23,760 nucleotides of DNA from Ochromonas danica (GCA_015146655.1 VKHL01000262.1:1-23760), one strand, 5' to 3'; counted from the stretch's first letter, positions 8,663-19,669 are shown. Notes: a model not told the origin generated them from the letters alone. Numbers and translations: made by a program.

Positions 8663-11062
8663 ATGAAGAAGCTACGCGCCTTGAACAGCTCTCGTCTTCC
8701 CTCCTATGCAGCGCTGGATGGCAGAGGCTCGGGTCGCTGTCGAGTCAGTGAGAGCAGCCTGGCCACTGCCTTCCCTCGAGGCCTTCCTCTTCGCTCAGGA
8801 AGTGTCATCAAGATCAAGCTGGAAAGCATTCTCTCTGTAGGGACCTTGACTGCTCTGTGTACAGTCTGGCCTGATACACAGCATGTCTTGGCTGAAGGCT
8901 ATTTATGTCTCGACATCTCGTCTATCCTATTAACCAAGACGACCTGTGCTATTCACTATGAGACAGTACAAGACTGGACAGAGACAACTTGTGAGGTAAT
9001 TAACAACAACTTGAGCTATTCTCTCTGTGTGCTGAGTAATGTGTTTTGCAGATAGTGGAGGTGATTGACCTGCGTCCTCTCTCCTCCTTGTGCTATCGCA
9101 GTGAGGAGAAGATCGACGTGTCATCGTTGGTTGGACTAGCCGTGACCAAAGACTGTCGCCTGCACCCTTCTACCAATATGCCCTCCTCCTTCCTCGACAT
9201 CAGGTGAGGAGAAGGATACATGTTGTTCTTAGTCTATCACTAACTGATGGTACTGTATGTTTGGTCCTTCTGTTACGTGCTATCCAGCCGAGTCAATCCA
9301 CTGGGATGTGGTGTGGTAACTACCAGCACAATTGTTATTTTAGACACAAACCCCAGCCCTCTTCCTCAGTCATCATCATCATCGTCGTCGCTGTCAAATG
9401 ACAGCTTTGACTCAGTGCAACAGATGGCAAGCTGCACTTCTGTGGTGCAGCAGATTATGGATCGAGTTCTGCTTCCTTTAGTTCAAGGGGTACCGTCAAG
9501 TGCTCGACTCAATGGTCTGTTACTTCTTGGTCCACCTGGAGTAGGTAAAACATTTGCCTTACACGCTGTGCGGAAGTTGGCCAAGGATTGGTGCTGTGTG
9601 GAGGTCGAGGAAGTCAGCATCCCCGAGCTTCTTACTGAAGACCGGCCTCTCGATTATCTTCGAAAGACTTTAGATCGAATGAAGTTACCTATGAGAGCTT
9701 CTCTGCCTTGTATGAGATTTGTTCTTCTTGATGAAGTGGATGCTCTTGGTAATGAGCATAAAGTCCACCCTATCCAGGTACACTACTCTACAATAGTGTT
9801 TATTCTCTGACTATTACCTCATTTTCTCGCTGTTATAGAGTGCGATCAAGCAGATGCTTTGTGACTGGCTTGATGCCGAGTGCAATGGGCTTGCTTGTCC
9901 TCGTGGTGTTGGGCATTGCCTAATTGCCACCAGCAACCGCCGTGATGACGTTGATAGCTCTCTGCGATGTGGAGGCCGCCTTGAGGTCGAAATCAATGTG
10001 TTATCATCCACAGCTGATCGATCAGCCATATTAAATAGTCACATCCTCTCATTGATGACAATGCTGTCTATGGAAGACGGGATGTTGAGACCTGATGTTC
10101 TGTCCAATCAGCTGGCTGAACGCACTGGAGGGTATGTTGCTGCTGACCTCGTTGCTTTAAGCAGAGAAGTTACAACGAGGTTGCAAAAGGAAACTGATGT
10201 TCTTCATCGCCTATATACCTTATCAATAGTGGAAGAGCGAGAGAGTGTTATCTCAACTCTGTTTGGTGACGCGATGCGGCAGATCGGCCCGTCTTGCTTG
10301 CGAGGTGTCACTTTGGCTAACACTTCCCATCTAGACTGGAGTGATGTAATTGGCTATGAAGAAGCAAAGGCTTCGTTGCAACGACTTTTATCAGTATTTG
10401 AGCCTGAAAGACGAGCACGTCTTGAGCGCTTTGGCTTGGACCATTCGCTGGGAGGAATCTTGCTTTATGGTCCTCCAGGCAATAGCAAGACTCGCCTAAT
10501 AGCAGCAACAGCCAGCACGTTTCATTTGCCTATGATAGTTTTGTCTAGCGCAGATATTTACTCGGCTTATTTAGGTGATGCAGAGGCTGAGGTGCGGAAG
10601 GCATTCACAATTGCGAGACAAGCTGCGCCGTGCATTCTCTTTTTCGACGAAATGGACGCTTTGGTGAGTCACAGAGCGCAAATTAATGGATCTAGTGCAC
10701 ATAATATTGAAGCTAGAGTGCTGGCCACATTTCTAAATGAAATGGATGGAGTACACGGACAGGCAGGTAAACAAGGTGTGATCGTTATGGGAGCAACGAA
10801 TCGTATTGATTGTATTGATCCAGCACTCATTCGCAAGGGGCGCTTTTATCAGACTCTGTACATTGCACCACCCAATGAAGATGAGCGACGGAAGCTGGTG
10901 ACCTATTTCATGACCAAGTATAATCTACCTGAGGAAAGCTACGATCGATTGCTGACCATTCTTTGGGATGGAATGAGTGGCGCCGAAGTTGAAAACGTGT
11001 GCAAAGAGGAAGCGCTTTCAAGATTCAATTCTACCTGTTTTGATGCCAAGACAAGCTCATAA
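8663..11062 (+). CDS. AFG2-family double-AAA ATPase (AFG2B/SPATA5L1-like)
   Basis: Exons: 8663-8995, 9052-9203, 9288-9777, 9839-11062, with all junctions phase-consistent; 732 aa, close to human AFG2B (about 750). Residues 25-80 (RCRVSESSL..., ALCTVWPD) resemble the N-terminal domain of AFG2B. The first AAA module has Walker A GPPGVGKT (243-250) and Walker B LLDEVDAL (DE at 310-311). The second has GPPGNSKT (536-543), FFDEMDAL (DE at 595-596), GATN sensor 1 (643-646) and an arginine-finger-type LIRKGRF. A serine run and low-complexity linker lie around 185-205. AFG2-family ATPases extract the placeholder protein Rlp24/RSL24D1 from pre-60S ribosomes. In animals AFG2A and AFG2B work together in one complex. 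The activity here is inferred from family. The first module lacks the usual GRFD after sensor 1 (it has GGRLEVEI). An AFG2A/Drg1 or CDC48-like assignment is less likely but not excluded. The 3' end converges on the protease gene. Confidence 0.87.
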
Positions 11063-11138
11063 CACACATGCTCTAGACTATCTCGCTAACCTGAAATGGT
11101 CGAAGCAGTTGAATTGTAAATGTAAATACAGCCTGTGA

Positions 11139-11704
11139 TTCAAATCTGCTTTCAATAAACAATCTTTGAGTGAAGTCGATGGAAGCCTTGTAGCAATTTT
11201 CAATGTTGATGTTCACTGGTAGACTATAACATTCCCATTACTGTACTAAAGAAAACCACTTTTCTAGCAACACTTGCAAGCGCCATTAGTTTGCCAAACA
11301 AAAAATGCTCAAAGAGTAGATCTAGTGCGTGGTTGTTGTCTGTTGGTCCCGGCTGGCTTGGTGTGAGAGGTTTGGATATTGTGCTATGACTACAATGACT
11401 ACACATTAATGACTCAAATCAAATGAATTAAATCGAATCTGAATCACTAGATTCACCCGAGTCGAGTCGAGTGGGAGTAGACTTTAAAAATGCTTCATTG
11501 ATAGCAACTGATGGCTATTTCCCAGGGATTCAAGGCTAAGTGGTTGCGAAGGTGAAATGGGGTGTCCATGATTTATGGAAGGGGGTATACATGATTGTGT
11601 TGTGATTACTGTGCTATGGTACCCCTCTGTTCTCATTCCAGCAGTCTGTTCGCCAATTTCACCCTCCTCCTTCAAATCTGCTTCCTTTCAATAAACAATC
11701 TTTG
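11139..11704 (+). repeat. Duplicated 3'-end element flanking the convergent spacer
   Basis: The segment from TTCAAATCTGCTTT through AATAAACAATCTTTG at 11139-11168 recurs at 11671-11704, with a 4-nt insertion (CTTCCTTTCA versus CTTTCA). Both copies carry AATAAA, so the second (11690-11695) may be an alternative distal polyadenylation site or a fossil of a local duplication. Between them I see no gene. The rest of the 774-bp spacer up to 11836, where the - strand protease gene ends, is also without features. Confidence 0.7.
11154..11159 (+). terminator. AATAAA polyadenylation signal of the AAA ATPase gene
   Basis: A canonical AATAAA lies 92 bp after the TAA stop, in the context TTTCAATAAACAATCTTTG. 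A second copy of the same context is about 530 bp downstream. Confidence 0.7.
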
Positions 11705-11836
11705 CATTGCAAGTGATGAAAAGACATGAAATAACGATCGGGTAGACAAAATAAAATTAAACGATCAATCCAGTAGACCTAAAGCAGTACGAACAACAAC
11801 AACAGCTAGACGGTCTACTAGTATTTCACAAAATCT

Positions 11837-13516
11837 CTATTTGCTGCACACAGCGGATGCTATTGGCAAGGAATGAGGACTGACAGGAAAAGGAGGAGCA
11901 TCTGGGATAGGTTGATACTGCGACCTGTCCTCTCCAGCCTCTTCCAGCAATGGCTGCACTTCTCCATTGTCTCTCCTCCTCTCCCTCCTCTCTTTCCTCC
12001 TCTGTTCAAGACGATTACGATATTGTTGAATACGGTAATCCAGATAAAAGGCATAGCCTAACGAAGCGAAGGCTAAGAAAGCACAAGCTCCTGCGAAGAT
12101 GAGAATAATAACCCTACTATGTGTTACCAAATAGTGTCCAGCACGATAGAAGAACAGATAATATTCATCCCATGCTGAGCTATCTCCAGTATAAGCTAAC
12201 TCGCCATTTGCTCGACGGACATATCCACTACCAGCCTGCACGGGTGCGATGTAAAGACCACAAATACCCTCTGGAGGCACCACTTCGGCACCTCCCCGGC
12301 GTAGTATCTTCACATATCCTTGCTCACCCCAGTATCTACTCCAACTATTAAGAGCAATCCAATAGTCTACACCCAGCATGTCGTCATGACCATAACCAAC
12401 CAGCAATAGAGCATGATTCAAAGTGGAGCAACACGTCGTACTGTCATAGACCCCACCAGCATAGAATAGAAAAGATTGATCAGTTCCACAGACTCCCACT
12501 CCCACTGGACCATTTTGTAAAGCTTGATAGATTGCTTCATCACTGAATGCATTAATTGGTAGTACATGACGAATAAAGTACAAAGTATTATTAGACTTTA
12601 CTCTACATTGCTTGACTTTGCCTTCATAATCATAAAGAGAAGCAGCAACTAATCCATGATCAACAACATAATCCATTGCCTTGAAAAGGTTTCCACCTTG
12701 ACAACCACTATTGAAATCATGATCACAATCAAGCATCTGCTGTGCAGAAAGTGATGGAATAGAGTAGAGAGCATTATAGAGATTAAAATCTGATCGTTTT
12801 CCAACACGTTGTAGTTCACGGAGAGCAGCATATTTCACGGAGGCTTCCACTGCGGAGGCTGTGACAAAAGCCCAACATGCCCCACATTCTCCTTGACTGT
12901 GCACCTCTTCCACTAGAGGAAGATGCAAGAAGTTACTCGTTGTTGCCCAATTTAAGCTATCTTTATAGTGTAGACGATGATGGTAGTTGTCGTTGTCATT
13001 GTCGTGGTCATCATCTGCTGGGGTGCGAAGGTGATGATGAGAAAGACTTCGCCACTCAGCAACCACAGAGTCTTCAATCTCTTTCACGACATTTACTGTG
13101 GCATTTACCAGTTGATATGGATTGTAATGGAAAGAGAAGTTGCCAAAGACTGCCTGCACTTCTTCTTCGAGCATGTCTGCGAACTGGTTGATGCCCAGAG
13201 TGAAGGCAGAGGATCGCTGGGCGTTGTGACGATCAATGAGAAGTTTGATCTCCACATAACGTGCAAAGCGTTTGAGATCTTGTAAATGATGGGCGGGTTT
13301 ATCAAAGAGTTGGAGGAAGAGAGCATAGTCAGCACGTAGTTTGGTCACTTCCTCTTCCAACAATCCTCCTAACAATGAATTCGAAGCATGAATCAAAGAA
13401 AGAGAAGAAGAAGAAGATGACGATGATGACGATGATGACGATGCTTGGATAGAGGAAATACAAGCAAAGAGGAGATGGAGAACTTGAAGGAAAAAGGATA
13501 ACATAATTGCTGCCAT
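11837..13516 (-). CDS. Membrane-anchored papain-family (C1A) cysteine protease
   Basis: One uninterrupted frame of 559 aa; ATG at 13516 in a good context (AACATGG), stop TAG. Residues 1-24 form a signal peptide, followed by 13 serines. An I29-type propeptide lies at about 60-125 (HNA at 97-99; LGINQFADM at 107-115), then an Asp/His-rich linker (160-185). The catalytic domain (about 186-425) has oxyanion Gln208 and Cys214 in SQGECGACWAF, GCQGG (271-275), His368 in LNHALLLVGYG and Asn390 in NSWSRYWGEQGY. All catalytic residues are intact, so it should be an active endopeptidase after propeptide removal. Unusually, a membrane segment follows (about 469-492), then a basic stop-transfer run and a tail with EVQPLL (519-524, an acidic dileucine motif) and YQPI (534-537, YxxphI). 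This predicts a type I protein sorted to endosomes, lysosome or vacuole. Secreted cathepsins normally lack such an anchor. Confidence 0.93.
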   Translation of the reverse strand: MAAIMLSFFLQVLHLLFACISSIQASSSSSSSSSSSSSLSLIHASNSLLGGLLEEEVTKLRADYALFLQLFDKPAHHLQDLKRFARYVEIKLLIDRHNAQRSSAFTLGINQFADMLEEEVQAVFGNFSFHYNPYQLVNATVNVVKEIEDSVVAEWRSLSHHHLRTPADDDHDNDNDNYHHRLHYKDSLNWATTSNFLHLPLVEEVHSQGECGACWAFVTASAVEASVKYAALRELQRVGKRSDFNLYNALYSIPSLSAQQMLDCDHDFNSGCQGGNLFKAMDYVVDHGLVAASLYDYEGKVKQCRVKSNNTLYFIRHVLPINAFSDEAIYQALQNGPVGVGVCGTDQSFLFYAGGVYDSTTCCSTLNHALLLVGYGHDDMLGVDYWIALNSWSRYWGEQGYVKILRRGGAEVVPPEGICGLYIAPVQAGSGYVRRANGELAYTGDSSAWDEYYLFFYRAGHYLVTHSRVIILIFAGACAFLAFASLGYAFYLDYRIQQYRNRLEQRRKERRERRRDNGEVQPLLEEAGEDRSQYQPIPDAPPFPVSPHSLPIASAVCSK

Positions 13517-14605
13517 GTTATCACAATTGTTGTGTCATCATGATTGAATGGAATGGTTCGTTGCTGTTTGGTCTTGTTGTTCTGTTCATTCCACACCATC
13601 ACAACAATACCAAACACAACAATAACAATAACATCCGCATGGACACAGTCTACATTGGACATGGAAGAGTGCTGGAATTTCGATTTGCATGGAAATCAAC
13701 ATGGAAAGACTCTACAGCAGTCGCTGATAAGTTGTAAAACCTCATGAAAAGCCGCGGCTTATTGGTGGGATATCGACATTGTAACATGATGTCTTCTTCC
13801 ATGTGGTGGTGGTGTGTGTTGTCATATGCCTCCTAAGCAACACCTCACGAATGAATGACAAGCGAGCAATGAATCCAAACAAGAGTTTTCCCGTTCATCT
13901 GAGGTATATGTATGTAGGAGATTGGTATTTTTCATCAAACATGGACACCATTTACCTTCCCACTTCGTCAAATTAAATCCCGACGAAGAAAAGGTCCATG
14001 TTTAGTAAACTCAAGACATACTGCATCTAACAACATCATCTTTAATCATTACAAGAATTCATAGCTTAACAAAGCATTGCAAACTATATATATATAACAC
14101 AGGAATATAATAAATGTCCCTGGAATTGGAATAGACAGTAAATGTAGAAGAATGGCTTCTACTCTTCTAATATGAGGGAATGATCATGCTTACTAACTAA
14201 TATATGCTTCCCATGGATAAATACACAGCAGAACGGATTCTAACACAACAGAAGGGATCAAGCATACGGTAATACATATCTGTATAAATACATACATACT
14301 TGCAATGAGACAATACAGGTCAAAGAATATCTAGCCAATAATGGCAATAAATCGACCACAACAAACAACAACAATACCAATAATAATAACAGAACTTGTG
14401 GATAATAACATGACAGATGGTGTTATGGAAAAGTACTCAAAAGGGATACATTCAAACTCTAAGAAAGTGGAGAAATATCAAACTCTCACACTTAGCGTTC
14501 CAACTTTAATTCATTCGACATGTCTCATCACAATAGCTACCTTTCGTGCTATCAGTCAATGAATGAATAAATACTTGGATGAATGAATTGAATCGTTGTA
14601 ATCGC
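13517..14605. other. Spacer between the protease and permease genes
   Basis: Both neighbours are on the - strand, so this 1,089-bp stretch should hold the protease promoter (its 13517 end) and the permease 3' UTR (its 14605 end). I see short AT-rich runs (TATATATATA near 14085) and A/C-rich CAACAA stretches near 14360. There is no convincing gene, no clear polyadenylation signal for the permease, and no RNA gene. Confidence 0.5.
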
Positions 14606-16590
14606 TCAAGCAGGTCCCAAGTCCTTCTTAGATGATGCACGACTACGACTGCTTGGAGCTTGAGAAGGATTGTTGCGCATACCACCAAAAGCACCATAGA
14701 AAATGGCTAGGAACTTAGAGCTCCTATTGCTCTGCTTTGTGTTGCTCGCACTCTTGGCCTTCTTGCGAGTCTTATTCGCTAAACCAAAACAATATCACAA
14801 TCAGTTCACTCATATTAACAACAACCATCACACAACAACAAGAAGTGGTTACCATTCACAACGTAGGCCTTCATGAACTTCTCTTGTTCCTCCTTCGAAA
14901 AGAACTGACGCTTCTGAACCACTAGTATGTAATAAACCACCACACAAGCCGTGAAGATAACCAAGGTGACTCCAAAAGCAACGTTGGTGTCTGTGTTGGT
15001 GTACATTCGAAGGCTGAACAACATCATGAAGAAGGCCATAGCGAAGATGGCGCCAGGAATCCCAAAAGGACTCCTGATGCCTCTTTCCATGCTGGAGAAT
15101 CGAGTGGCAAAGACCATGTAAGACACCATCAGAGGCTGATACATCAATGCATTCAGCAGTTGACCCATCTGTGTGTACATGTCATTGTACTTGTCGATGG
15201 TGTAGTAACCAACTAGCAACAGACCGAAGCAAAACACAGAACATGCGAACACTGCCATCGTAGGCTTACTACTACGGCCAATGTCGTCATCATCCTTCAT
15301 ACTCATGTTCTTTGCTGCTTCTTCAGAAGTGCCGCCAGGGACTACGGCTGTCGCTGCAGCTACAGGCTGACTGCTGTCCTTCACCTTCTGACCTTGACCC
15401 ATCGCCAGAATAGGAGGAAGCAACCCAGAGCTCGCCATCGATCTCACTTGTCGAGCAGCGCAATACAAAAATCCTACACAACATCCCAGCGAGCTCGGCA
15501 GGGCGAACAATGTCACCAGCTGGTTGTCTGCACTCATCGAGAAGACTTTCCTCAGACCAGTGCTATAGGCATAATCTTCTTTCAACAGTGCACTATCGTC
15601 ATAATTGTAGGCAGATTCGGCCACAATCATGGAGAAGATCGCAATCACGGCCCATGCCAGCACCTGTAACAAAGCCTTGGGAACCATGTTGCCACCCTGA
15701 AGAAGAAAGCAACACCGACCATCAGGCAGAGAGGAAGCACATGCGCACATGTAAGCTGTGAGTAATGGAGACATATTAGACGACAAGTCACCCACCTGCT
15801 CATCCATACAAGTGCGCACTGCGTCAAGAGCTGATAATGTGTAGACAGCATAGGGAAAAGCGTCAACGAATTCGCTGGGCTTCGAGTTCCAGCGAGATCC
15901 TTCAATGTTACTCACAGACCCTTCACTAGTCGCTCCGAAGATAAAGATCACCTGAATCAGGAAGATACAGGAGCCTAGTAGACCAATGATCCACCACAGC
16001 ATCTTCGTCTTGAAGTAGTGCACGAGATTGAAGCAAACCACGAAGGTCATCCAAATCAAAATCTGATGGTTCTCATCCAATCCACAGGCAATGGTGAAGA
16101 TGTGTCCCAAGCGATAGATGTTAAATGTGGCATAGAGAATGTACTTGGCGGTCTCGAACATGCCGGCCACATAGCCCATGAAAGGTCCCAAGGCACAGCG
16201 AGAGTAGCCGTAGCACCCGCCAGAGAATGGCACGATAGAGACCAGCTCCACAAAGCTGTAGGTGAGGACGGTGAAGGCGAGGATGTAGAGCATAACCACC
16301 ACACCGAAGTGATACATACCAAAGAGCCCATAGCCTGTCACATAACATACCATCAGTTGCCAGTCATGTGGTACAAGACAAATTAAACACCACCTACCTA
16401 CTTGCCACTTGAAGGCTTGTCTGCCGCACATTACACACACACCTGAGGAGATTCCATGAATGCATCACATACATGACAAACAATCACTCACGATCATGAG
16501 GCAAGCCAGCCTGTATCAGACATCACACTCACCAAGAGCATAGATATAAAAGAGCGTGGCTCTATTGGCAGCTTTTTTAGACCCTCCCAT
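14606..16590 (-). CDS. APC-superfamily amino-acid permease, ~12 membrane segments
   Basis: Exons on the - strand: 16590-16533, 16442-16398, 16334-15796, 15696-14853, 14778-14606; introns are GT-AG and phases agree (1, 1, 0, 1), giving about 552 aa. Exon 1 begins MGGSKKAANRATLFYIYALG. Joined to exon 2 it gives ALGVCVMCGRQAFKW, matching the TM1 pattern ALGVGxVIxGxxFGWN of ethanolamine- and amino-acid-type permeases. FSGGCYGYSRCALGPFMGYVAG then matches the conserved PFAGGxYGYxRxALGPxxGFxAG region. About twelve hydrophobic segments follow. A hydrophilic loop with a DDDD run sits between late segments, and the C-terminal tail is basic and serine-rich. The expected role is amino-acid or amine uptake across a membrane; the substrate cannot be read from sequence. 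The third intron (15697-15795, 99 bp) is a multiple of three with no stop, so its retention would insert 33 residues. Confidence 0.88.
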
Positions 16591-18402
16591 AGTGTTCAGA
16601 AATTAATATCTCCCAAGACAATCAGAGTGGAAAGACTAACTAGTCCAGTTGCAAACTATTTCAATTGTGAGGCCTTTGCAGCAACTTGGAAGCGTAACTG
16701 GTGCTGTGTGATGAGATCCGTTTCTGCTACTGACGAAAGTCCTAAAAGGGCTTTAAAAGTCAAAATCGATAGTCAGCAAAGTCGCAAAATCTAGCAGCGG
16801 TTCTCATCTCTTCTTCTTTCGCACCCCTCCAACCTCCAACCCCTCTCCTCGAACTTTTACTCCTCTATCGATGGGATGGGGTTGTGGTGCCTTCCTTTTC
16901 TGGGGCCTTGCTCCAGACATCGAATTTTTGGTCAAAGGGATATGGAACACCTTGAGGAACAGTTAGAAATGATCCAGCGACAAATCTACCGAGAGGCTGC
17001 GGCGACCAGACCACAGACAAACGGATATAAAATGAGCATCTGAGTGGACAGTTCAACTCTTTGCTCGATGAAAATCCGAGAATTCACAAAACAGTTTAAT
17101 TAGGCCTGTGGGGTCAATATGTCCTAGTAATATTGATATGACTCCACAGATATGCCAATAAAATGGGCTCTATGCTGAAAATCTCTCCTTGAGCGATACA
17201 CTGCGCTTTTTTACAAGTCAGAGATCAATCGAACCACGCCGAAAGATGGTTTTTGTGACACGGGTAGATAGATCGTCGAACCACTTGAACGGAGAATCAA
17301 GACATCGTGATCAAACTACCACCCACAAAAGTCACATCGAAAAGGTCATGCTAGTTAGGCAATTGGGGTTCCTCAGTACAAGCTTGATAGAATCTAGCTT
17401 GATGAGCAGGAGTCGCCTGATTCAGTTTTACCGCAATGGGACCGGTATCCTGCTGAAAATTGATCCGATTCGAAGCCATTCCACGCGAAGTTTATCGGCG
17501 TAAACTATGTGGATGGCGTTGAGGCTCGGGATCAACTTGTCAATCGATCAAATTTCAGATTGTGACCCGACGAGGACTGTGACAGTGTTCTGTCTCTATT
17601 GCCACCAAGCCTTATTTCAACAGTTACCAATGCATTACTTCAATATACGGCTTTCTTAATAGCGGTTGAAAGTGCCAAGCAAATCGCCTTGTTAAGTGGA
17701 TAGTCTCTGAAACAAGTCTAAGTTAGGGTTATAGTTTCTCCTTTTCGCCATCGAAATCGCCTTAAGAGCTAGAAATGAGCAAGTCTGCCCTGTATTGTAG
17801 CTTCTAGTACAGTACATGACACCTGTGGAATTAGCCTAAGATGTGCTAACAAGAACTGCTGCCCTATTGGCGGCAAAGTTGGAAGTGGGAAGCAAATGTT
17901 TGTTGAAATCCGAATCCGACAATGCCGTTTGTTTCCTCCCCTTTGAAACTCTACAGAGGTAGAACTTGAAACAAAACCTACAGTTCTGAGTTCCGAACAC
18001 CACAGTACTATAATAACCTGCACCCCTCCCCCCCTAAACATCTCTTTTATTATCTCTACAACTATTGCTTTTTCTCTTTCCACTCTCATCAAAAACACTT
18101 TTACTCTGACCTACACTATTATCTACAGCTTTACTATTGTGGGAAGCTACAAAAATTTTCAGAAATCATTCCTACCCCAAGAACAGAATGGGACAAAGGA
18201 AGAAACTTCTTCAGCCTGATCAAGTTACACCCTAGGTCCTAGCCTAGATGTAACTTTCCCACCCTGGTCTGGATCCATGCTATTCTGTATGGGATTGGCT
18301 AACTCCGAACATGTTCTTGCCTCAGTTTAAAGTCGACTTTTGAGCGTTTCGATGTGAAGTTAACAATGCTGGCCAGCGCAGGAAAATGAGAAGAAGAATG
18401 GA
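16591..18402. other. 1.8-kb spacer between the divergent permease and LON genes
   Basis: The flanking genes point away from each other, so both promoters should be here. Open frames inside (such as 17189-17503, +) have no recognisable domain and no codon pattern like the neighbours. A short C run occurs near 18030. A palindrome near the right end is listed separately. No RNA gene, transposon ends or other structure was recognised. Confidence 0.5.
18329..18340. promoter_or_regulatory. AAAGTCGACTTT palindrome upstream of the LON gene
   Basis: A perfect 12-bp dyad about 92 bp upstream of the chosen LON start codon. The identical palindrome occurs at 1455-1466, upstream of the ankyrin gene. It may be a binding site for a dimeric transcription factor. 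That is inference from symmetry, recurrence and position. Confidence 0.35.
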
Positions 18403-18432
18403 ATGAATTGGAATTGGTTCGTAGTATTGAGG

Positions 18433-19669
18433 ATGAAAGCTGTCACCATCTCACTGCTAGTGCTCTCAATTGGATTTTCTTGTTTTTGCAATGCGTTAGG
18501 ATACTGTGTCCGAGAAAGACCTGCCATGAAGTGGTCGTTTGCTGCTGGCATGGGCAGCCTGCGCGAATTGGGTCTCATTGGCTCCGAGGGGGAGTATTAC
18601 TTCCATCCTACCAAGCGAGCGAGTCTTGTTGATGTGCCCCTTGGAACAACAAGGAAGACCACCACCATCCCCATCTTCTTCTGGACAAACGTTCTCACTC
18701 CTGGATCAACCGACTGGCTTAATATATTCGAAATGAAGCATCGTCAGCTCTTCAATGACGTGGATGATGATGGAGTCGTTGGTTTCACCCACTTTTCTCA
18801 GACCAATCAAAAGGTCTCTCTGGTGGGCACCTTAGCGCGGGTCAAGGAAAGGAAAATGCTGTCCGATGGCCGGGCTTTCCTTGTCGTGCAAGGATTGAGA
18901 CGATATTATCTGCAAGAGTTCACTCGAGAGAAGCCATATCCACGTGCACGAGTGCAGTCTTTTATGGACTACAGCGTGGATACGGGAAAGATGGAGCTGC
19001 TGGAAAGAGAACTACTGCAGATTGTGCGTCTCAATGTGCGCCTCATGGCCATGCTCAGCCCAACCAAAAACTACACACTCAGCGAGGGCATTCGACAATA
19101 TAAGCCTCGCTTCAATCTAACTCCGCTCCATCTGAAAGAGGGGATGTCTGGAGTGCGTCGAGTGGCCATGGATGAGACTACTGCGGCCAAGGAGATACAA
19201 AGGGCATCTTCCTTTTCCTTTGCCGTATTGGAGATGCTGCAAGTCACACCAGCCACCAAGCTCGCTCTTATGCAGGTATACTAATCTTCTTTTCTTATTG
19301 CTGCTTAGTGATTCTGTTGTCATCATACTCACCTTTGTATGGTCTGCGGGACGGTTCGAATGATCACACAGGAAATGGTTGTGGAGCGTCGACTGGCCAA
19401 GCTCATCAAGATTATTGCCACTAGCTCTGTCTATCTACGAAAGGAAATCGTCTCAAAGGGAATTTTATCGGAGAATGAAATCACACGTTTGCAGCAGGAG
19501 ATGCAATTTGATTATTCCGATCTGGAAGCTCCCACTGCCTGGTCAGTTCCCCCTCTCCTCTCTCTCACTTCTCACCATGCCAACAATAACAATTCAAACC
19601 ATGTCTATCTATAGGGTGGCAGAGAACTTTGTCCAAGGCGACTGGATTCAGCGACCAGTCTTGATGTAA
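18433..19669 (+). CDS. LON substrate-binding-domain protein with signal peptide
   Basis: Exons 18433-19275, 19372-19541, 19615-19669 (junction phases 0 and 2); 355 aa. The start at 18433 gives a classic signal peptide (MK, then a hydrophobic run to about residue 20). An upstream in-frame ATG at 18403 would add ten residues in front of it. Residues about 76-180 match the LON N-terminal domain: TTTIPIFFWTNVLTPGSTDWLNIFEMKHRQLF aligns in pattern with the PLFPLGxVLFPGxxLPLxIFExRYRxM motif, then SLVGTLARV and FLVVQGLRRYYL. The remaining ~170 residues look helical. There is no AAA or protease domain, so this is a stand-alone LON protein, like those of plant and algal plastids. With a signal peptide it could be secreted, or enter a secondary plastid through a bipartite leader. 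The biochemical role of stand-alone LON proteins is unclear; protein recognition is likely. It converges with the cullin gene, 273 bp away. Confidence 0.8.

Noticed and set aside
8281-8663. Open frames on both strands with Asn-Pro or Gly-Leu runs
   Set aside because: They are translations of the CCCTAA repeat and have no domain or supporting splice structure.
11837-13516. Silicatein, the sponge biosilica enzyme related to cathepsin L
   Set aside because: Silicatein has serine in place of the catalytic cysteine; here Cys214 is present, and the protein has a C-terminal membrane anchor.
17189-17503. 104-codon + frame in the divergent spacer
   Set aside because: No recognisable motif, no support from splice sites, and a composition unlike the neighbouring genes.
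19340-19371. Possible tRNA T-loop (GGTTCGAAT)
   Set aside because: No flanking stem complementarity or cloverleaf fits; it lies in a 96-bp intron of the LON gene.
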